The notes below the pieces were generated by a model. That model was not told the origin of the DNA. It ran no database searches and saw nothing but the letters and a program-made list of their open reading frames with translations. Of a stretch of DNA of 64,000 nucleotides, positions 31,525-41,650 are shown piece by piece. Origin of the DNA: Actinomycetota bacterium. Lineage in GTDB: Bacteria; Actinomycetota; Actinomycetes; S36-B12. Within the stretch, counting starts at the first letter, position 1. The number at the start of each line of letters is the position of its first letter. The position numbers and the translations under genes were made by a program. Location: contig CANFQC010000006.1 in NCBI GenBank assembly GCA_947449035.1, positions 1 to 64,000 on the forward strand. Direction: 5' to 3'.

Positions 31525-32079
31525 GTGCACGCTGAGGATCTCGGAAACGATCTCGCCGAAGTACTGCTGAGCGAGGAGCAGATCCACGCGCGTATCAAGG
31601 AGCTCGCCGATCAGATTGAGATCGACTACGAAGGGCAAGATCTCCTTCTCGTCGGAGTTCTCAAGGGCGCAGTCATGGTGATGGCCGATCTCGCGCGCTC
31701 ACTGACCCGGCACGTGGGCATGGACTGGATGGCAGTGTCGTCCTACGGCTCGGGCACCAAGAGCAGCGGCGTGGTGCGCATTCTCAAGGATCTCGACGCA
31801 GATATCGCGGGTCGCAACGTGCTCCTCGTCGAGGACATCCTCGACTCGGGTCTGACCCTCTCGTGGCTGTTGCGCAATCTCTCCTCCCGTGGCCCGGCCT
31901 CAGTTGAGGTGTTCACCTTGATGCGCAAGCCTGACGCCGTCAAGGTGCCCATCACTCCCAAGTACTGCGGATTCGACATCCCCAACGAGTTCGTCGTGGG
32001 CTATGGCCTCGACTATGCCCAGAACTACCGGAATCTGCGTTCGGTGGCGATCCTCGCCCCTCACGTGTACGGCGCCTGA
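31525..32079 (+). CDS. hpt: Hypoxanthine phosphoribosyltransferase
   Basis: The 184-aa PRTase has the PRPP loop [18 protein letters not shown] near residue 100 and [15 protein letters not shown] near the N-terminus. It salvages hypoxanthine or guanine to IMP or GMP. The start is GTG at 31525 with GGAG six bases before it inside the tilS stop region. Downstream, 99 bp separate it from ftsH, and these contain three stem-loops. Confidence 0.96.
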   Translation: MHAEDLGNDLAEVLLSEEQIHARIKELADQIEIDYEGQDLLLVGVLKGAVMVMADLARSLTRHVGMDWMAVSSYGSGTKSSGVVRILKDLDADIAGRNVLLVEDILDSGLTLSWLLRNLSSRGPASVEVFTLMRKPDAVKVPITPKYCGFDIPNEFVVGYGLDYAQNYRNLRSVAILAPHVYGA

Positions 32080-32112
32080 CCTGCTCGTTGGCCCCCGAAG
32101 CCTGAGGAGCCG

Positions 32113-32166
32113 TCCGCCCTTGGCGGAAGCCCCTTAGCCGCGGGAGCGGCCCCCGTGGCGACGGGG
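32113..32166 (+). promoter_or_regulatory. Three consecutive perfect stem-loops before ftsH
   Basis: Reading along the coding strand, TCCGCC-CTT-GGCGGA (32113–32127), GCCGC-GGGA-GCGGC (32137–32150) and CCCCGT-GGCG-ACGGGG (32151–32166) follow within 54 bp, ending 12 bp before the ftsH GTG. There is no U-tract, so they are not a standard terminator. The last is close enough to affect ribosome access to ftsH. They may be a structured 5' leader or mRNA processing/stability elements. Confidence 0.6.
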
Positions 32167-32178
32167 TAACCTCATGAG

Positions 32179-34175
<1,997 letters not shown>

Positions 34176-34176
<1 letters not shown>

Positions 34177-34787
34177 TGTCCGACATCAATCGGGTCTCGC
34201 TGCCTGACGGTGTTGTCACTCGTGAATTCGACGCAGCCGCGGCTGAGGCGGCGGTGCGCCAGCTGCTCATCGCCATCGGCGAAGATCCCGATCGCGATGG
34301 CCTGAGCGATACGCCGGCTCGAGTCGCACGTGCCTACGCCGAGATGTTCGGCGGCCTGCGCCAGACTCCCGAAGAGGTGCTCACCACCACCTTCGATGCC
34401 GGTCATGACGAGATGGTGATCGTGAAGGACATCGAGCTCTACTCCACGTGTGAGCATCACTTGGTTCCCTTTCACGGTGTTGCCCACATCGGTTACATCC
34501 CCAATGCCAATGGGCGCATCACGGGGCTTTCCAAGCTCGCACGTCTCGTCGACATCTTCGCCAAGCGTCCGCAGGTTCAAGAGCGCTTGACCACTCAGGT
34601 AGCTGATTCGCTGGTGCGCATCCTCGAGCCGCGTGGGGCGATCGTCGTCATGGAATGCGAGCACCTGTGCATGTCGATGCGTGGCGTTCGCAAGCCGGGC
34701 TCTCGAACGATCACCAGTGCCGTTCGCGGATCACTTCGTGACCCTGCTTCGCGCGCGGAGGCCATGTCGCTCATCATGGGGCGCTAG
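34176..34787 (+). CDS. folE: GTP cyclohydrolase I
   Basis: The 203-aa enzyme has the zinc site [12 protein letters not shown] near residue 88, [27 protein letters not shown] and [14 protein letters not shown] with the second Cys ligand. It makes 7,8-dihydroneopterin triphosphate from GTP, the first step of folate synthesis. ATG overlaps the ftsH stop; folP begins two bases after its stop. Confidence 0.97.
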
Positions 34788-34789
34788 CG

Positions 34790-35650
34790 ATGTCACAGTC
34801 GGCTGACGAAACTCTGACTCGTTTGCCAATGCTCGGCCCGATCGTCTTCGGTGTCATCAACACCACTCCCGATTCCTTCTCTGATGGTGGCAAGTTCGCC
34901 GACGCCTCCAATGCAATTGATGCGGGAATCCGACTCCATCGCGAGGGTGCAGACGTCATCGACGTGGGTGGCGAGTCGACACGTCCGGGGGCAGTGCGAG
35001 TGTCTGCCGACGAAGAGTGCGGCCGCGTGCTGCCGGTTATCGACGGACTTGTCGCGGCAGGCGTGCCGGTGAGCATCGACACCATGCGCGCTTCGACCGC
35101 GCGCGCCGCTGTTGAGCACGGTGCGACCTACGTGAATGACGTCAGCGGTGGTCTTGCTGATGAATCCATGTTTTCAGTCGTCGCCGAACTGAACGTGCCG
35201 ATCATCGTGATGCACTGGCGTGCGCATTCGAATGAGATGGATAAGTGGGCGAAGTACGACGATGTCGTGATGGACGTCGTTAATGAGCTTACGGCTCGGG
35301 TGCGAGACGCCCTCAAGGCCGGAATCGCTCGCGAGAACATCATCGTCGACCCGGGGCTCGGCTTCGCCAAGGAGGCCGAGCACAACTGGGCTCTGCTGCG
35401 CGGACTTCCGCGCCTGGTGGCCATGGGCTTCCCGGTGATGGTGGGTGCGTCACGCAAGCGCTTTCTCGGTGCTTTGCTCGCTGACGATGATGGCAATCCG
35501 CGCGACCCCGCTGGGCGTGATGAGGCCTCGGCCGTGATCTCGGCTCTCGCAGCAGAGCGCGGCGCCCGGTATTTGCGGGTACATGATGTGGCTCGTACGC
35601 GCGATGCTCTTCGCGTGCGTCAGGCATGGATAACCGGAGGTCAGGCATGA
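34790..35650 (+). CDS. folP: Dihydropteroate synthase
   Basis: The 286-aa TIM-barrel enzyme has GVINTTPDSFSDGGKF near residue 20, DVGGESTRPGA near 62, and a C-terminal RVHDVARTRDALRV. It joins p-aminobenzoate to the pterin pyrophosphate and is the sulfonamide target. The stop overlaps the folB ATG. Confidence 0.96.
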   Translation: MSQSADETLTRLPMLGPIVFGVINTTPDSFSDGGKFADASNAIDAGIRLHREGADVIDVGGESTRPGAVRVSADEECGRVLPVIDGLVAAGVPVSIDTMRASTARAAVEHGATYVNDVSGGLADESMFSVVAELNVPIIVMHWRAHSNEMDKWAKYDDVVMDVVNELTARVRDALKAGIARENIIVDPGLGFAKEAEHNWALLRGLPRLVAMGFPVMVGASRKRFLGALLADDDGNPRDPAGRDEASAVISALAAERGARYLRVHDVARTRDALRVRQAWITGGQA

Positions 35651-36006
35651 GCGATCGCATCACGATCACGGGCATCACCGGTCACGGCTACCACGGCGTC
35701 CTGGCGTCAGAAAAAGCTGAGGGCCAGCCCTTCATTGTCGATGTGGTTCTCGACACCGATATCCGCGCAGCCGCGGCATCAGATGATCTCACTCGCACGA
35801 TCGACTACAGCGTGATCGCCGAGCTCGTGCACTCGCACATCACCGGCGAGGGTTACGACCTCATCGAGACCTTGGCCGAGCGAATTGCTGCCGCAGTTCT
35901 CGGTGCCTGTTCAGCGTCTGCTGTCGAAATCACGGTGAACAAGCCCAATGCCCCCATCTCGGTACCTTTCACCAACGTCAGCATCTCGATCCGCCGGGAA
36001 CGCTGA
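35647..36006 (+). CDS. folB: Dihydroneopterin aldolase
   Basis: The 119-aa protein begins MSDRITITGITGHGYHGVLASEKAEGQPF, the usual FolB opening, and has DLTRTIDYSVIAE and YDLIETLAERIA. It makes 6-hydroxymethyl-dihydropterin. ATG at 35647 overlaps the folP TGA; earlier ATGs in the frame lie inside folP. The stop overlaps folK. Confidence 0.95.
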   Translation: MSDRITITGITGHGYHGVLASEKAEGQPFIVDVVLDTDIRAAAASDDLTRTIDYSVIAELVHSHITGEGYDLIETLAERIAAAVLGACSASAVEITVNKPNAPISVPFTNVSISIRRER

Positions 36007-36482
36007 TGACTCGGGCGGTCATCGCCCTCGGGGCGAATCTAGGTGACGCCCGCGCAGCCCTGGCTGGTGCTGTTGAGGCCATCACTGCCACTGCTGGCGT
36101 GACGGTGCTGGCTGAGTCCTCCGTCTACTCGACCGCGCCGATCGGGGGAGTCGAGCAGCCGGACTACCTCAATGCCGTCGTGGTCGTGGACACCTCACTG
36201 AGCCCGCATGAGCTGCTAGACCGCCTCCATGACATCGAGAACGCCTGGCATCGCACCCGTGAGGTGCGGTGGGGCCCCCGCACCCTGGATCTTGACCTCA
36301 TCGATTACGCCGGCGTCACCTCAGGTGACCCGGAATTGACCCTCCCGCACCCACGGGCCCATGAGCGGGCCTTTGTCCTGGTGCCCTGGCTGGAGGCCGA
36401 CTCCGAGGCCGAATTGACCGGATTCGGCCCCGTGGCAGGGCTTGTCCCTGCCTTGGGTGACCAAGCGATAACGATCGCCTGA
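36006..36482 (+). CDS. folK: 6-hydroxymethyl-7,8-dihydropterin pyrophosphokinase
   Basis: The 158-aa HPPK has the opening IALGANLGDARAAL, NAVVVVDTSLSPHELLDRLHDIE and the signature RWGPRTLDLDLIDYAG (about residue 88). It activates the pterin for FolP. It ends the ftsH-folE-P-B-K unit. The following 92 bp contain an operator-like palindrome for the next gene. Confidence 0.96.
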   Translation: MTRAVIALGANLGDARAALAGAVEAITATAGVTVLAESSVYSTAPIGGVEQPDYLNAVVVVDTSLSPHELLDRLHDIENAWHRTREVRWGPRTLDLDLIDYAGVTSGDPELTLPHPRAHERAFVLVPWLEADSEAELTGFGPVAGLVPALGDQAITIA

Positions 36483-36522
36483 ATCCGCTGACATTTCGGG
36501 CACGGCTGCCTAGGCTGGCCCC

Positions 36523-36547
36523 GTTACTTGAGCCAGGCTTGAGTAAC
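36523..36547. promoter_or_regulatory. Operator-like imperfect palindrome before SDR gene 36575
   Basis: GTTACTTGAGCC and GGCTTGAGTAAC face each other around a single central base; ten of twelve pairs match. The half-site TTACTTGAG at 36524–36532 recurs on the other strand before the next SDR gene. It lies 28 bp before the start codon, where a repressor would block transcription. Confidence 0.6.
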
Positions 36548-36574
36548 GTCCACTCACCGCTAGAAGGAGTCTCG

Positions 36575-37357
36575 ATGGGCCAGTTGGATGGCAAGGTAGC
36601 CGTCATCACCGCAAGCACCCGCAGCATCGGCCGCGGAATCGCCGAGGCGTTTCACGCCGAGGGCGCCAAGGTTGTCGTCAGCGGCCGTAATCCCGAAAAG
36701 GGCGCGAAGGCCATCGAGGAGATGGGTGGCGGCGATCGTCTCCATTTCATCGCAGCCAATGCATCGAAGCAGGCTGACATCGAGGCCCTGGTCGACGGCA
36801 CCGTCGAGAAGTTCGGCCGCGTTGACATCATCGTTCCGAACGCCGGTGGCGTTGCCAACACCGCGCCCGTCGCCATGATGAGCGACGAGGAGTGGCAGTA
36901 CGAGCTCGACTTCAACATCAACCAGACTTTCTGGATGACCCGTCGTGCGCTCAAGTACATGATCCCGCAGCAGCACGGTCGCATCATCGGCATGTCGTCG
37001 ATGTACGGCAAGATCTCAACGATGGCAGTGCCGGGTTACATCACCAACAAGCACGCCATCATCGGCCTGATGAAGGCAGTGGCCAAGGAGGTCGGCACCC
37101 AGGGCATCACCGCGAATGCGATCTGCCCCGGCTTCGTGCCCACCGACATGTTCTACGAGACCGGCCCCGCGACCGTCGAGGCCATGGGCCTGCCGGATCT
37201 CGATGCCCTCGCACAGATCATGTACTCGGTTACCTGCATCCAGCGTCCGAACACGGTCGAGGAAGTTGCAGCTGCTTGCGTACTGCTCGCCTCGGATCTC
37301 GGCGCCGGCATCAGCGGCACCACGATCAACGTCGACGGTGGCGCATCGCCGTACTAA
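36575..37357 (+). CDS. Short-chain dehydrogenase/reductase
   Basis: The 260-aa Rossmann-fold SDR begins MGQLDGKVAVITASTRSIGRGIA; the cofactor motif is TASTRSIG rather than the usual TGxxxGIG. NAGG sits near residue 90; the active site has MSSMYGK followed by YITNK (Tyr–x3–Lys). AGAAGGAG precedes the ATG at 36575; a frame open from 36539 adds only leader. The substrate is unknown. A rho-independent terminator follows, so it is monocistronic, with a palindromic operator candidate before it. Confidence 0.9.
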   Translation: MGQLDGKVAVITASTRSIGRGIAEAFHAEGAKVVVSGRNPEKGAKAIEEMGGGDRLHFIAANASKQADIEALVDGTVEKFGRVDIIVPNAGGVANTAPVAMMSDEEWQYELDFNINQTFWMTRRALKYMIPQQHGRIIGMSSMYGKISTMAVPGYITNKHAIIGLMKAVAKEVGTQGITANAICPGFVPTDMFYETGPATVEAMGLPDLDALAQIMYSVTCIQRPNTVEEVAAACVLLASDLGAGISGTTINVDGGASPY

Positions 37358-37370
37358 GCCTCACCACGAC

Positions 37371-37408
37371 AGCGGTCACCCTCCACGGGGTGGCCGCTTT
37401 CGTGTTTT
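37371..37408 (+). terminator. Rho-independent terminator after SDR gene 36575
   Basis: AGCGGTCACC (37371–37380) pairs with GGTGGCCGCT (37389–37398; one G·U pair) around an 8-base loop and is followed by TTCGTGTTTT. It separates the SDR gene from the next unit. Confidence 0.8.
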
Positions 37409-37446
37409 CGGAAGCAATTTCGCCGAAATTTCCCCACGAGAACAAG

Positions 37447-37479
37447 GGGTTACTTACTAGAGTGATTCTCAAGTAATCC
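37447..37479. promoter_or_regulatory. Operator-like palindrome before SDR gene 37502
   Basis: GGGTTACTT (37447–37455) and AAGTAATCC (37471–37479) form an 8-of-9 inverted repeat with a 15-bp spacer. CTCAAGTAA at 37468–37476 is the complement of TTACTTGAG found before SDR gene 36575. It is 23 bp before the start codon. Confidence 0.58.
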
Positions 37480-37501
37480 CGAATCCCTCGAAAGGACGCC
37501 C

Positions 37502-38281
37502 ATGTCCGCACTCGGTAATCTCGATGCCTCCTTCGCCGGCACTACGACCATCGTCACCGGCGGTGCTGGTGGCATGGGCCGTGCCATCACCTTGGCCTTC
37601 AGTGCCGCAGGATCGAACATCGTTGTCGCTGACATGAACGATGCCAGTGGCAGCGAGATCGTCGACATGGTCAAGGCGCAAGGCGGCAATGCCGTGTACG
37701 TGCGCACCAACGTGGCTGTGGCGGAAGATGTCCAGGCAATGGTCAAGACAGCGGTCGATACTTACGGCGGACTGAACTTCGCGGTAAATGCCGCTGCCAT
37801 CGAGTTCGAGGTTGATTTTCTTGCCGATCTCGCCGACGAGGATTTCGATCGCATGATCGCGGTCAACCTGCGCTCGGTGTTCTTGTCGATGAAGCATGAG
37901 ATCAAGGCGATGCTGCCGAAGGGTGGGGCAATCGTGAACATTGCCTCGACCAACTCCTACCGTCCGCAGCCGCACCAGTCTGCCTACACCGCGAGCAAGT
38001 TCGGCGTGCTCGGCATCACGAAGTCTGCAGCTATCGACTACGCCTCCCAGGGCATCCGCATCAACGCCATCTGCCCCGGCGGCATCGATACCCCGATGCT
38101 TCGTGGCGCTATCGAGAAGCGCGGGCGTGATCCGCAGGAGGTGGCCAACCGGCTTTCAGTGAACGGACGTTTCGGCACCGCTGATGAGATCGCGGCTGCT
38201 GCGTTGTGGCTGTGCTCAGATGCCTCGTCCTACACCTTCGGGCACGCACTGGCAGTCGACGGTGGCTACCTCGCGCGATGA
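37502..38281 (+). CDS. Short-chain dehydrogenase/reductase
   Basis: The 259-aa SDR has TGGAGGMGRAI near residue 20, NAAA near 95, and the active site NIASTNSYRPQPHQSAYTASK with Tyr and Lys in the YxxxK motif. The C-terminus DGGYLAR is typical. GAAAGGA precedes the ATG. It ends with a 4-bp overlap (ATGA) into a hydratase/hydrolase gene, so the pair probably acts on consecutive intermediates, for example a 3-hydroxyacyl-CoA; that pathway link is inference. Confidence 0.91.
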   Translation: MSALGNLDASFAGTTTIVTGGAGGMGRAITLAFSAAGSNIVVADMNDASGSEIVDMVKAQGGNAVYVRTNVAVAEDVQAMVKTAVDTYGGLNFAVNAAAIEFEVDFLADLADEDFDRMIAVNLRSVFLSMKHEIKAMLPKGGAIVNIASTNSYRPQPHQSAYTASKFGVLGITKSAAIDYASQGIRINAICPGGIDTPMLRGAIEKRGRDPQEVANRLSVNGRFGTADEIAAAALWLCSDASSYTFGHALAVDGGYLAR

Positions 38282-39315
38282 GCTCCGACGTCGAATTCAG
38301 CGTGCACGGCGGCATCGGCCGCATCACGCTCAACCGCCCCAAGGCGCGTAATGCGTTGACCACCGGCATGGTGCTTTCGATCAAGGAACAGCTCGACGCG
38401 TGGGATCTCGACCCTGCAGTTCGAGCCGTAGTCGTTGTTGGTGCCGGTGAGCACGGACTCTGCGCAGGCGGCGATGTGCGCGACATGCAGGCCAGCGCCA
38501 TTCGAGGCGATGCTGATGTAGCGGAGTTCTTCCGCGCTGAGTATCGAATGAACGCGCGCATCCATCAGTTCGCCAAGCCCTACATCTCGATAATGGATGG
38601 TCTCGCCATGGGTGGGGGCATCGGCGTCTCGGCCCATGGCAGCGTCCGCATTGTCACCGAGCGCTCGCTCCTAGCCATGCCAGAGGTCACGATTGGCATC
38701 TGCACCGATGTGGGCTCCACCTGGCTGCTCTCCCGAGCACCCGGGCAGGTCGGCACCTATCTCGCACTCACGGGCAGCACCTTCGGCCCAGGTGACGCGA
38801 TCTACTGCGGCTTTGCTGACCACTTCATGCCAGTGGCTGATCTGGCGAACTTCGTGCATCGTCTCGAGACGGAGTCGATCGACTCGCTGATAGCAGAGCT
38901 CTGCGCGCCTGCCCCGGCCTCGCCGTTGGCTGGCATGCATTCATGGATCGACGAGTGCTTTGCATTCGACACGGTGGCAGAGATCCTCGAGGCACTTGAC
39001 GCAAGCGCCTCCCCCGAAGCCAATGCGACCGCCGACCTGATTCGTACGAAGTCACCCTCAGCGGTGGCCGTGACTCTTGAGGCCATACGACGGACTCGGT
39101 TCGCCGAGTCGGTGGAGCACGTTCTCGAAGCCGACTTCCTGGTCGCCTGCTACCTGATGTATCAGCACGATGCCATCGAAGGTGTCCGCGCGCTGATCGT
39201 CGACAAGGACAGGAATCCGAAGTGGCAGCCGCCAACGAATGCTGGTGTCACGCGGTCGTATATCGAGGCGGCCTTCGAGCCGTCGATCTACGGCAGCCTC
39301 GGCCTGCTCGGCTAG
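38278..39315 (+). CDS. Enoyl-CoA hydratase/isomerase-family protein, 3-hydroxyisobutyryl-CoA hydrolase-like
   Basis: The 345-aa crotonase-fold protein is longer than a simple hydratase and has the ECH_2/HIBYL-CoA hydrolase layout: AGGDVRDM (oxyanion hole), YISIMDGLAMGGGIGVSAHG near residue 103 and MPEVTIGICTDVGSTWLLSR near 131, then the extra C-terminal helical region with YLMYQHDAIEGVRALIVDKD. HIBYL-CoA hydrolases free 3-hydroxyisobutyrate in valine breakdown. The ATG at 38278 overlaps the SDR stop; the frame upstream lies within that gene. Confidence 0.88.
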   Translation: MSSDVEFSVHGGIGRITLNRPKARNALTTGMVLSIKEQLDAWDLDPAVRAVVVVGAGEHGLCAGGDVRDMQASAIRGDADVAEFFRAEYRMNARIHQFAKPYISIMDGLAMGGGIGVSAHGSVRIVTERSLLAMPEVTIGICTDVGSTWLLSRAPGQVGTYLALTGSTFGPGDAIYCGFADHFMPVADLANFVHRLETESIDSLIAELCAPAPASPLAGMHSWIDECFAFDTVAEILEALDASASPEANATADLIRTKSPSAVAVTLEAIRRTRFAESVEHVLEADFLVACYLMYQHDAIEGVRALIVDKDRNPKWQPPTNAGVTRSYIEAAFEPSIYGSLGLLG

Positions 39316-39433
39316 TGCCTGAATTGCAAGCCCAGCGCCAACGAACCGGCGTGCGTTCAACCGAGATCACCACTCATTCACCGCCCGCCGAATTACCGGA
39401 GTCAACACGAGCCGCGAAGCAGGGCGTCCTTGA

Positions 39434-39449
39434 TACGATTAGAGAAAGT
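39434..39449 (+). promoter_or_regulatory. Promoter-like element shared with 41587 (TACGAT + TAGAGAAAGT)
   Basis: TACGAT (39434–39439) fits the actinobacterial −10 consensus TANNNT and is followed directly by TAGAGAAAGT (39440–39449). The same ten bases follow a TAAAAT −10-like hexamer before the beta-helix gene. No convincing −35 is seen for either. It lies 22 bp before the ATG of a 39-codon ORF. Confidence 0.6.
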
Positions 39450-39470
39450 ATTTCACCAAGGGACACGTGC

Positions 39471-39590
39471 ATGCCGACTTCATTCGATACGCCCAGAGCC
39501 CAGGTCTCGGCCGCACACTTAGTCAAGGGCCAGATGATGACTTGGGCAGCAGTGGCAGATCTCGTCGTGCGCGGCCAGCACAGTGACTGA
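39471..39590 (+). CDS. 39-aa small protein or leader peptide ahead of the sulfotransferase/TIGR03032 gene
   Basis: ATG at 39471 is preceded by AAGGGA at an ideal distance and by the promoter-like element. The product starts MPTSFDTPRAQVSAAHLV and ends VADLVVRGQHSD. The stop TGA overlaps the GTG start of the next gene by a few bases. The good ribosome site and coupling argue for translation, either as a small protein or as a leader controlling the large gene. I know no homologue. Confidence 0.5.
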   Translation: MPTSFDTPRAQVSAAHLVKGQMMTWAAVADLVVRGQHSD

Positions 39591-41505
39591 ACTTGTCTTG
39601 TTGGGAGCCCCGCGAAGCGGTGCGGGCCTCCTCGCGGCAATCCTGAAGAGCGGTAGTGGTTGGGGCACGAGTGCACTGAGCACCGGGCAGCTTGAGGATT
39701 CAAACGCCGAACTCGGTGCGCAGTCGCGCGGATTCATCTCACATAACCTCGGCACTGTTGACGCGACACCGCGGGTACTCGATCTCGTGCGGCAGGCCGC
39801 AACACAGATCGCGCCAGCCGACTCTGAAGGCATCGTCGACTGGAACCCGCGCCTGTCGGTGCGGGTAGACCTTCTCGCGACCGCATTGCCGGACTCGAAG
39901 TTCGTGCTCGTCGTACGCCGGCCCGTCCCGACTATTAGTTCCTCGATGGACGCGTGGCGGACAAGGGAGTTCGCATCGATCCCTGACCTACCCGATTGGT
40001 GGGGGGAGCCTTGGTCATTTCCGCTGATTGAGGGTTGGCGTGCGCTGATCGGTGCGCCGCCGGCTCAGGTGTGCGCCACGCAGTGGGCGGCCATCACTCA
40101 CGACCTTCTCGACTCACTTGCGTCGCTGGATTCAAATCGCTGGGCGGTCTGCTCGTACGAGAACCTGATCGCGAACCCGGTGGAGGAGATCGCAACGCTC
40201 ACTCGGGCGCTCGGGATCCAGTGGACGGGGGAGATTCCTGACCCGCTCCCACTGATCAGTAGCGTTGTGACTGTTCCGGAAGCGGGGAAGTGGCAGCGCA
40301 ATTGGCCGGAGCTGTCCGCAGCACTGCCGTCAATCCAGCCGACGATCGACCGATACCGAGAAGTGATCGAGGCCAAAGGCCCTGGAACTCCGTGGCCTGA
40401 ACTCGAGCCGCTCGAGAAGCCACAAGCCGATGTGCGCACGATCGCGAGTGAGGGAACGCCGTTCTCCTCCTCGCATACCTCCACGATGGGTCAACTGCTC
40501 GAGCAGGCCAGAGCGTCACTAGTGATCACCACCTACAAGTCCGGTCATGTGATCCTCGCCCGTGCCGACGAGGGGAAGGTCAACACCGAGTTCAAGCACG
40601 TCAACCGGCCCATGGGTGTTGCCGTCGCGGGTGCGCGCCTGGCAATCGGCTCCGCGGACGCAATCCTCACTTTCACCGCGAACTCCGGCATTGCCGCGCA
40701 GGTTCCCTCCCCTAAGCCTGTCGATGCGGCGTATGCGCCACGATCCATCGTCTTCACCGGTGACGTAGCCATCCATGACATGGCGTACGGAGCCGATGGC
40801 ACGCTGTATTTCGTCAATACTCGCTTCTCGTGCCTGTGCCGCCAGGACATTGATTACTCATTCACCCCCGTATGGCGACCGACGTGGATCAGCGGTCTCG
40901 CTGCAGAAGACCGCTGCCACGTCAACGGGCTGGCGATGGTCGACGGTAAACCCCGCTACGTGAGTGCCCTGTCACAGACAGACGTCGCCGGCGGCTGGCG
41001 AGAACTCACAGGCACCTCGGGTGTCATCGTCGACATCACCACCGATCAGATCGTTGCCTCGGGCTTGGCAATGCCTCACTCGCCCCGATGGCATGACGGG
41101 CGACTGTGGGTGCTCGAATCAGGCAAGGGCTCACTGTCGACGGTTGATCTCGACACAGGTGCCTTGATTCACGTTGCGACGCTCCCGGGCTTCACCCGCG
41201 GGCTTAGTTTCATCGGCCCCTATGCCCTGGTCGGACTGTCGCAGGTGCGCGAATCCGTGTTCTCCTCGCTGCCCATTACCTCCCAGGCGGCCGAACGCAA
41301 CTGTGGCGTATGGATGGTCGACACCCGCAACGGTTCGATCGCCGGATTCCTGAAATTCGACGGGGTGGTGCAGGAGATCTTTGAAGTGGCGGTGCTGCCT
41401 GCCACGTGGCCAACCATCATTGATCCGGGCGAGCTCACGATCAACGCCTTTGTGCTATCCGAGGAGACGCTCAAGGACATCGTCACGCCGCAGAAACCGG
41501 GTTAG
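39583..41505 (+). CDS. Sulfotransferase-domain/TIGR03032 (DUF4915) fusion protein
   Basis: The 640-aa protein has an N-terminal P-loop sulfotransferase-like domain (about residues 1–265), starting VLLGAPRSGAGLLAAIL, with FVLVVRRPVPTISSSMDAWR as the 3'-phosphate-binding segment. The second part (about 290–630) matches the TIGR03032 beta-propeller-like family: ITTYKSGHVI, RPMGVAVAG, DRCHVNGLAMVDGKPRYVSALS, MPHSPRWHDGRLWVLESGKG and VWMVDTRNGSI. No signal peptide is visible. TIGR03032 function is unknown. Fusion to a sulfotransferase suggests transfer of a sulfate group to a surface glycan or peptide (inference). It starts with GTG, coupled to the 39-aa ORF. Confidence 0.85.
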   Translation: MTELVLLGAPRSGAGLLAAILKSGSGWGTSALSTGQLEDSNAELGAQSRGFISHNLGTVDATPRVLDLVRQAATQIAPADSEGIVDWNPRLSVRVDLLATALPDSKFVLVVRRPVPTISSSMDAWRTREFASIPDLPDWWGEPWSFPLIEGWRALIGAPPAQVCATQWAAITHDLLDSLASLDSNRWAVCSYENLIANPVEEIATLTRALGIQWTGEIPDPLPLISSVVTVPEAGKWQRNWPELSAALPSIQPTIDRYREVIEAKGPGTPWPELEPLEKPQADVRTIASEGTPFSSSHTSTMGQLLEQARASLVITTYKSGHVILARADEGKVNTEFKHVNRPMGVAVAGARLAIGSADAILTFTANSGIAAQVPSPKPVDAAYAPRSIVFTGDVAIHDMAYGADGTLYFVNTRFSCLCRQDIDYSFTPVWRPTWISGLAAEDRCHVNGLAMVDGKPRYVSALSQTDVAGGWRELTGTSGVIVDITTDQIVASGLAMPHSPRWHDGRLWVLESGKGSLSTVDLDTGALIHVATLPGFTRGLSFIGPYALVGLSQVRESVFSSLPITSQAAERNCGVWMVDTRNGSIAGFLKFDGVVQEIFEVAVLPATWPTIIDPGELTINAFVLSEETLKDIVTPQKPG

Positions 41506-41586
41506 CGGAGCCGGCCACGATTCATTGGCGGGCGGGCCGAAGTGCCAGATCGACAGGCGAACGCCCTGAACCGTCTTGTAATATGT

Positions 41587-41602
41587 TAAAATTAGAGAAA
41601 GT
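41587..41602 (+). promoter_or_regulatory. Promoter-like element shared with 39434 (TAAAAT + TAGAGAAAGT)
   Basis: TAAAAT (41587–41592) is a good TANNNT −10 and is followed by TAGAGAAAGT (41593–41602), identical to the element before the 39-aa ORF. It lies 49 bp before the preferred start of the beta-helix gene. Local AT content is conspicuously high. Confidence 0.6.
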
Positions 41603-41650
41603 TCCCTGTAAGTGGACCCAGTTTCGGAGAGTTCAAAGCATGAGCAGGTT

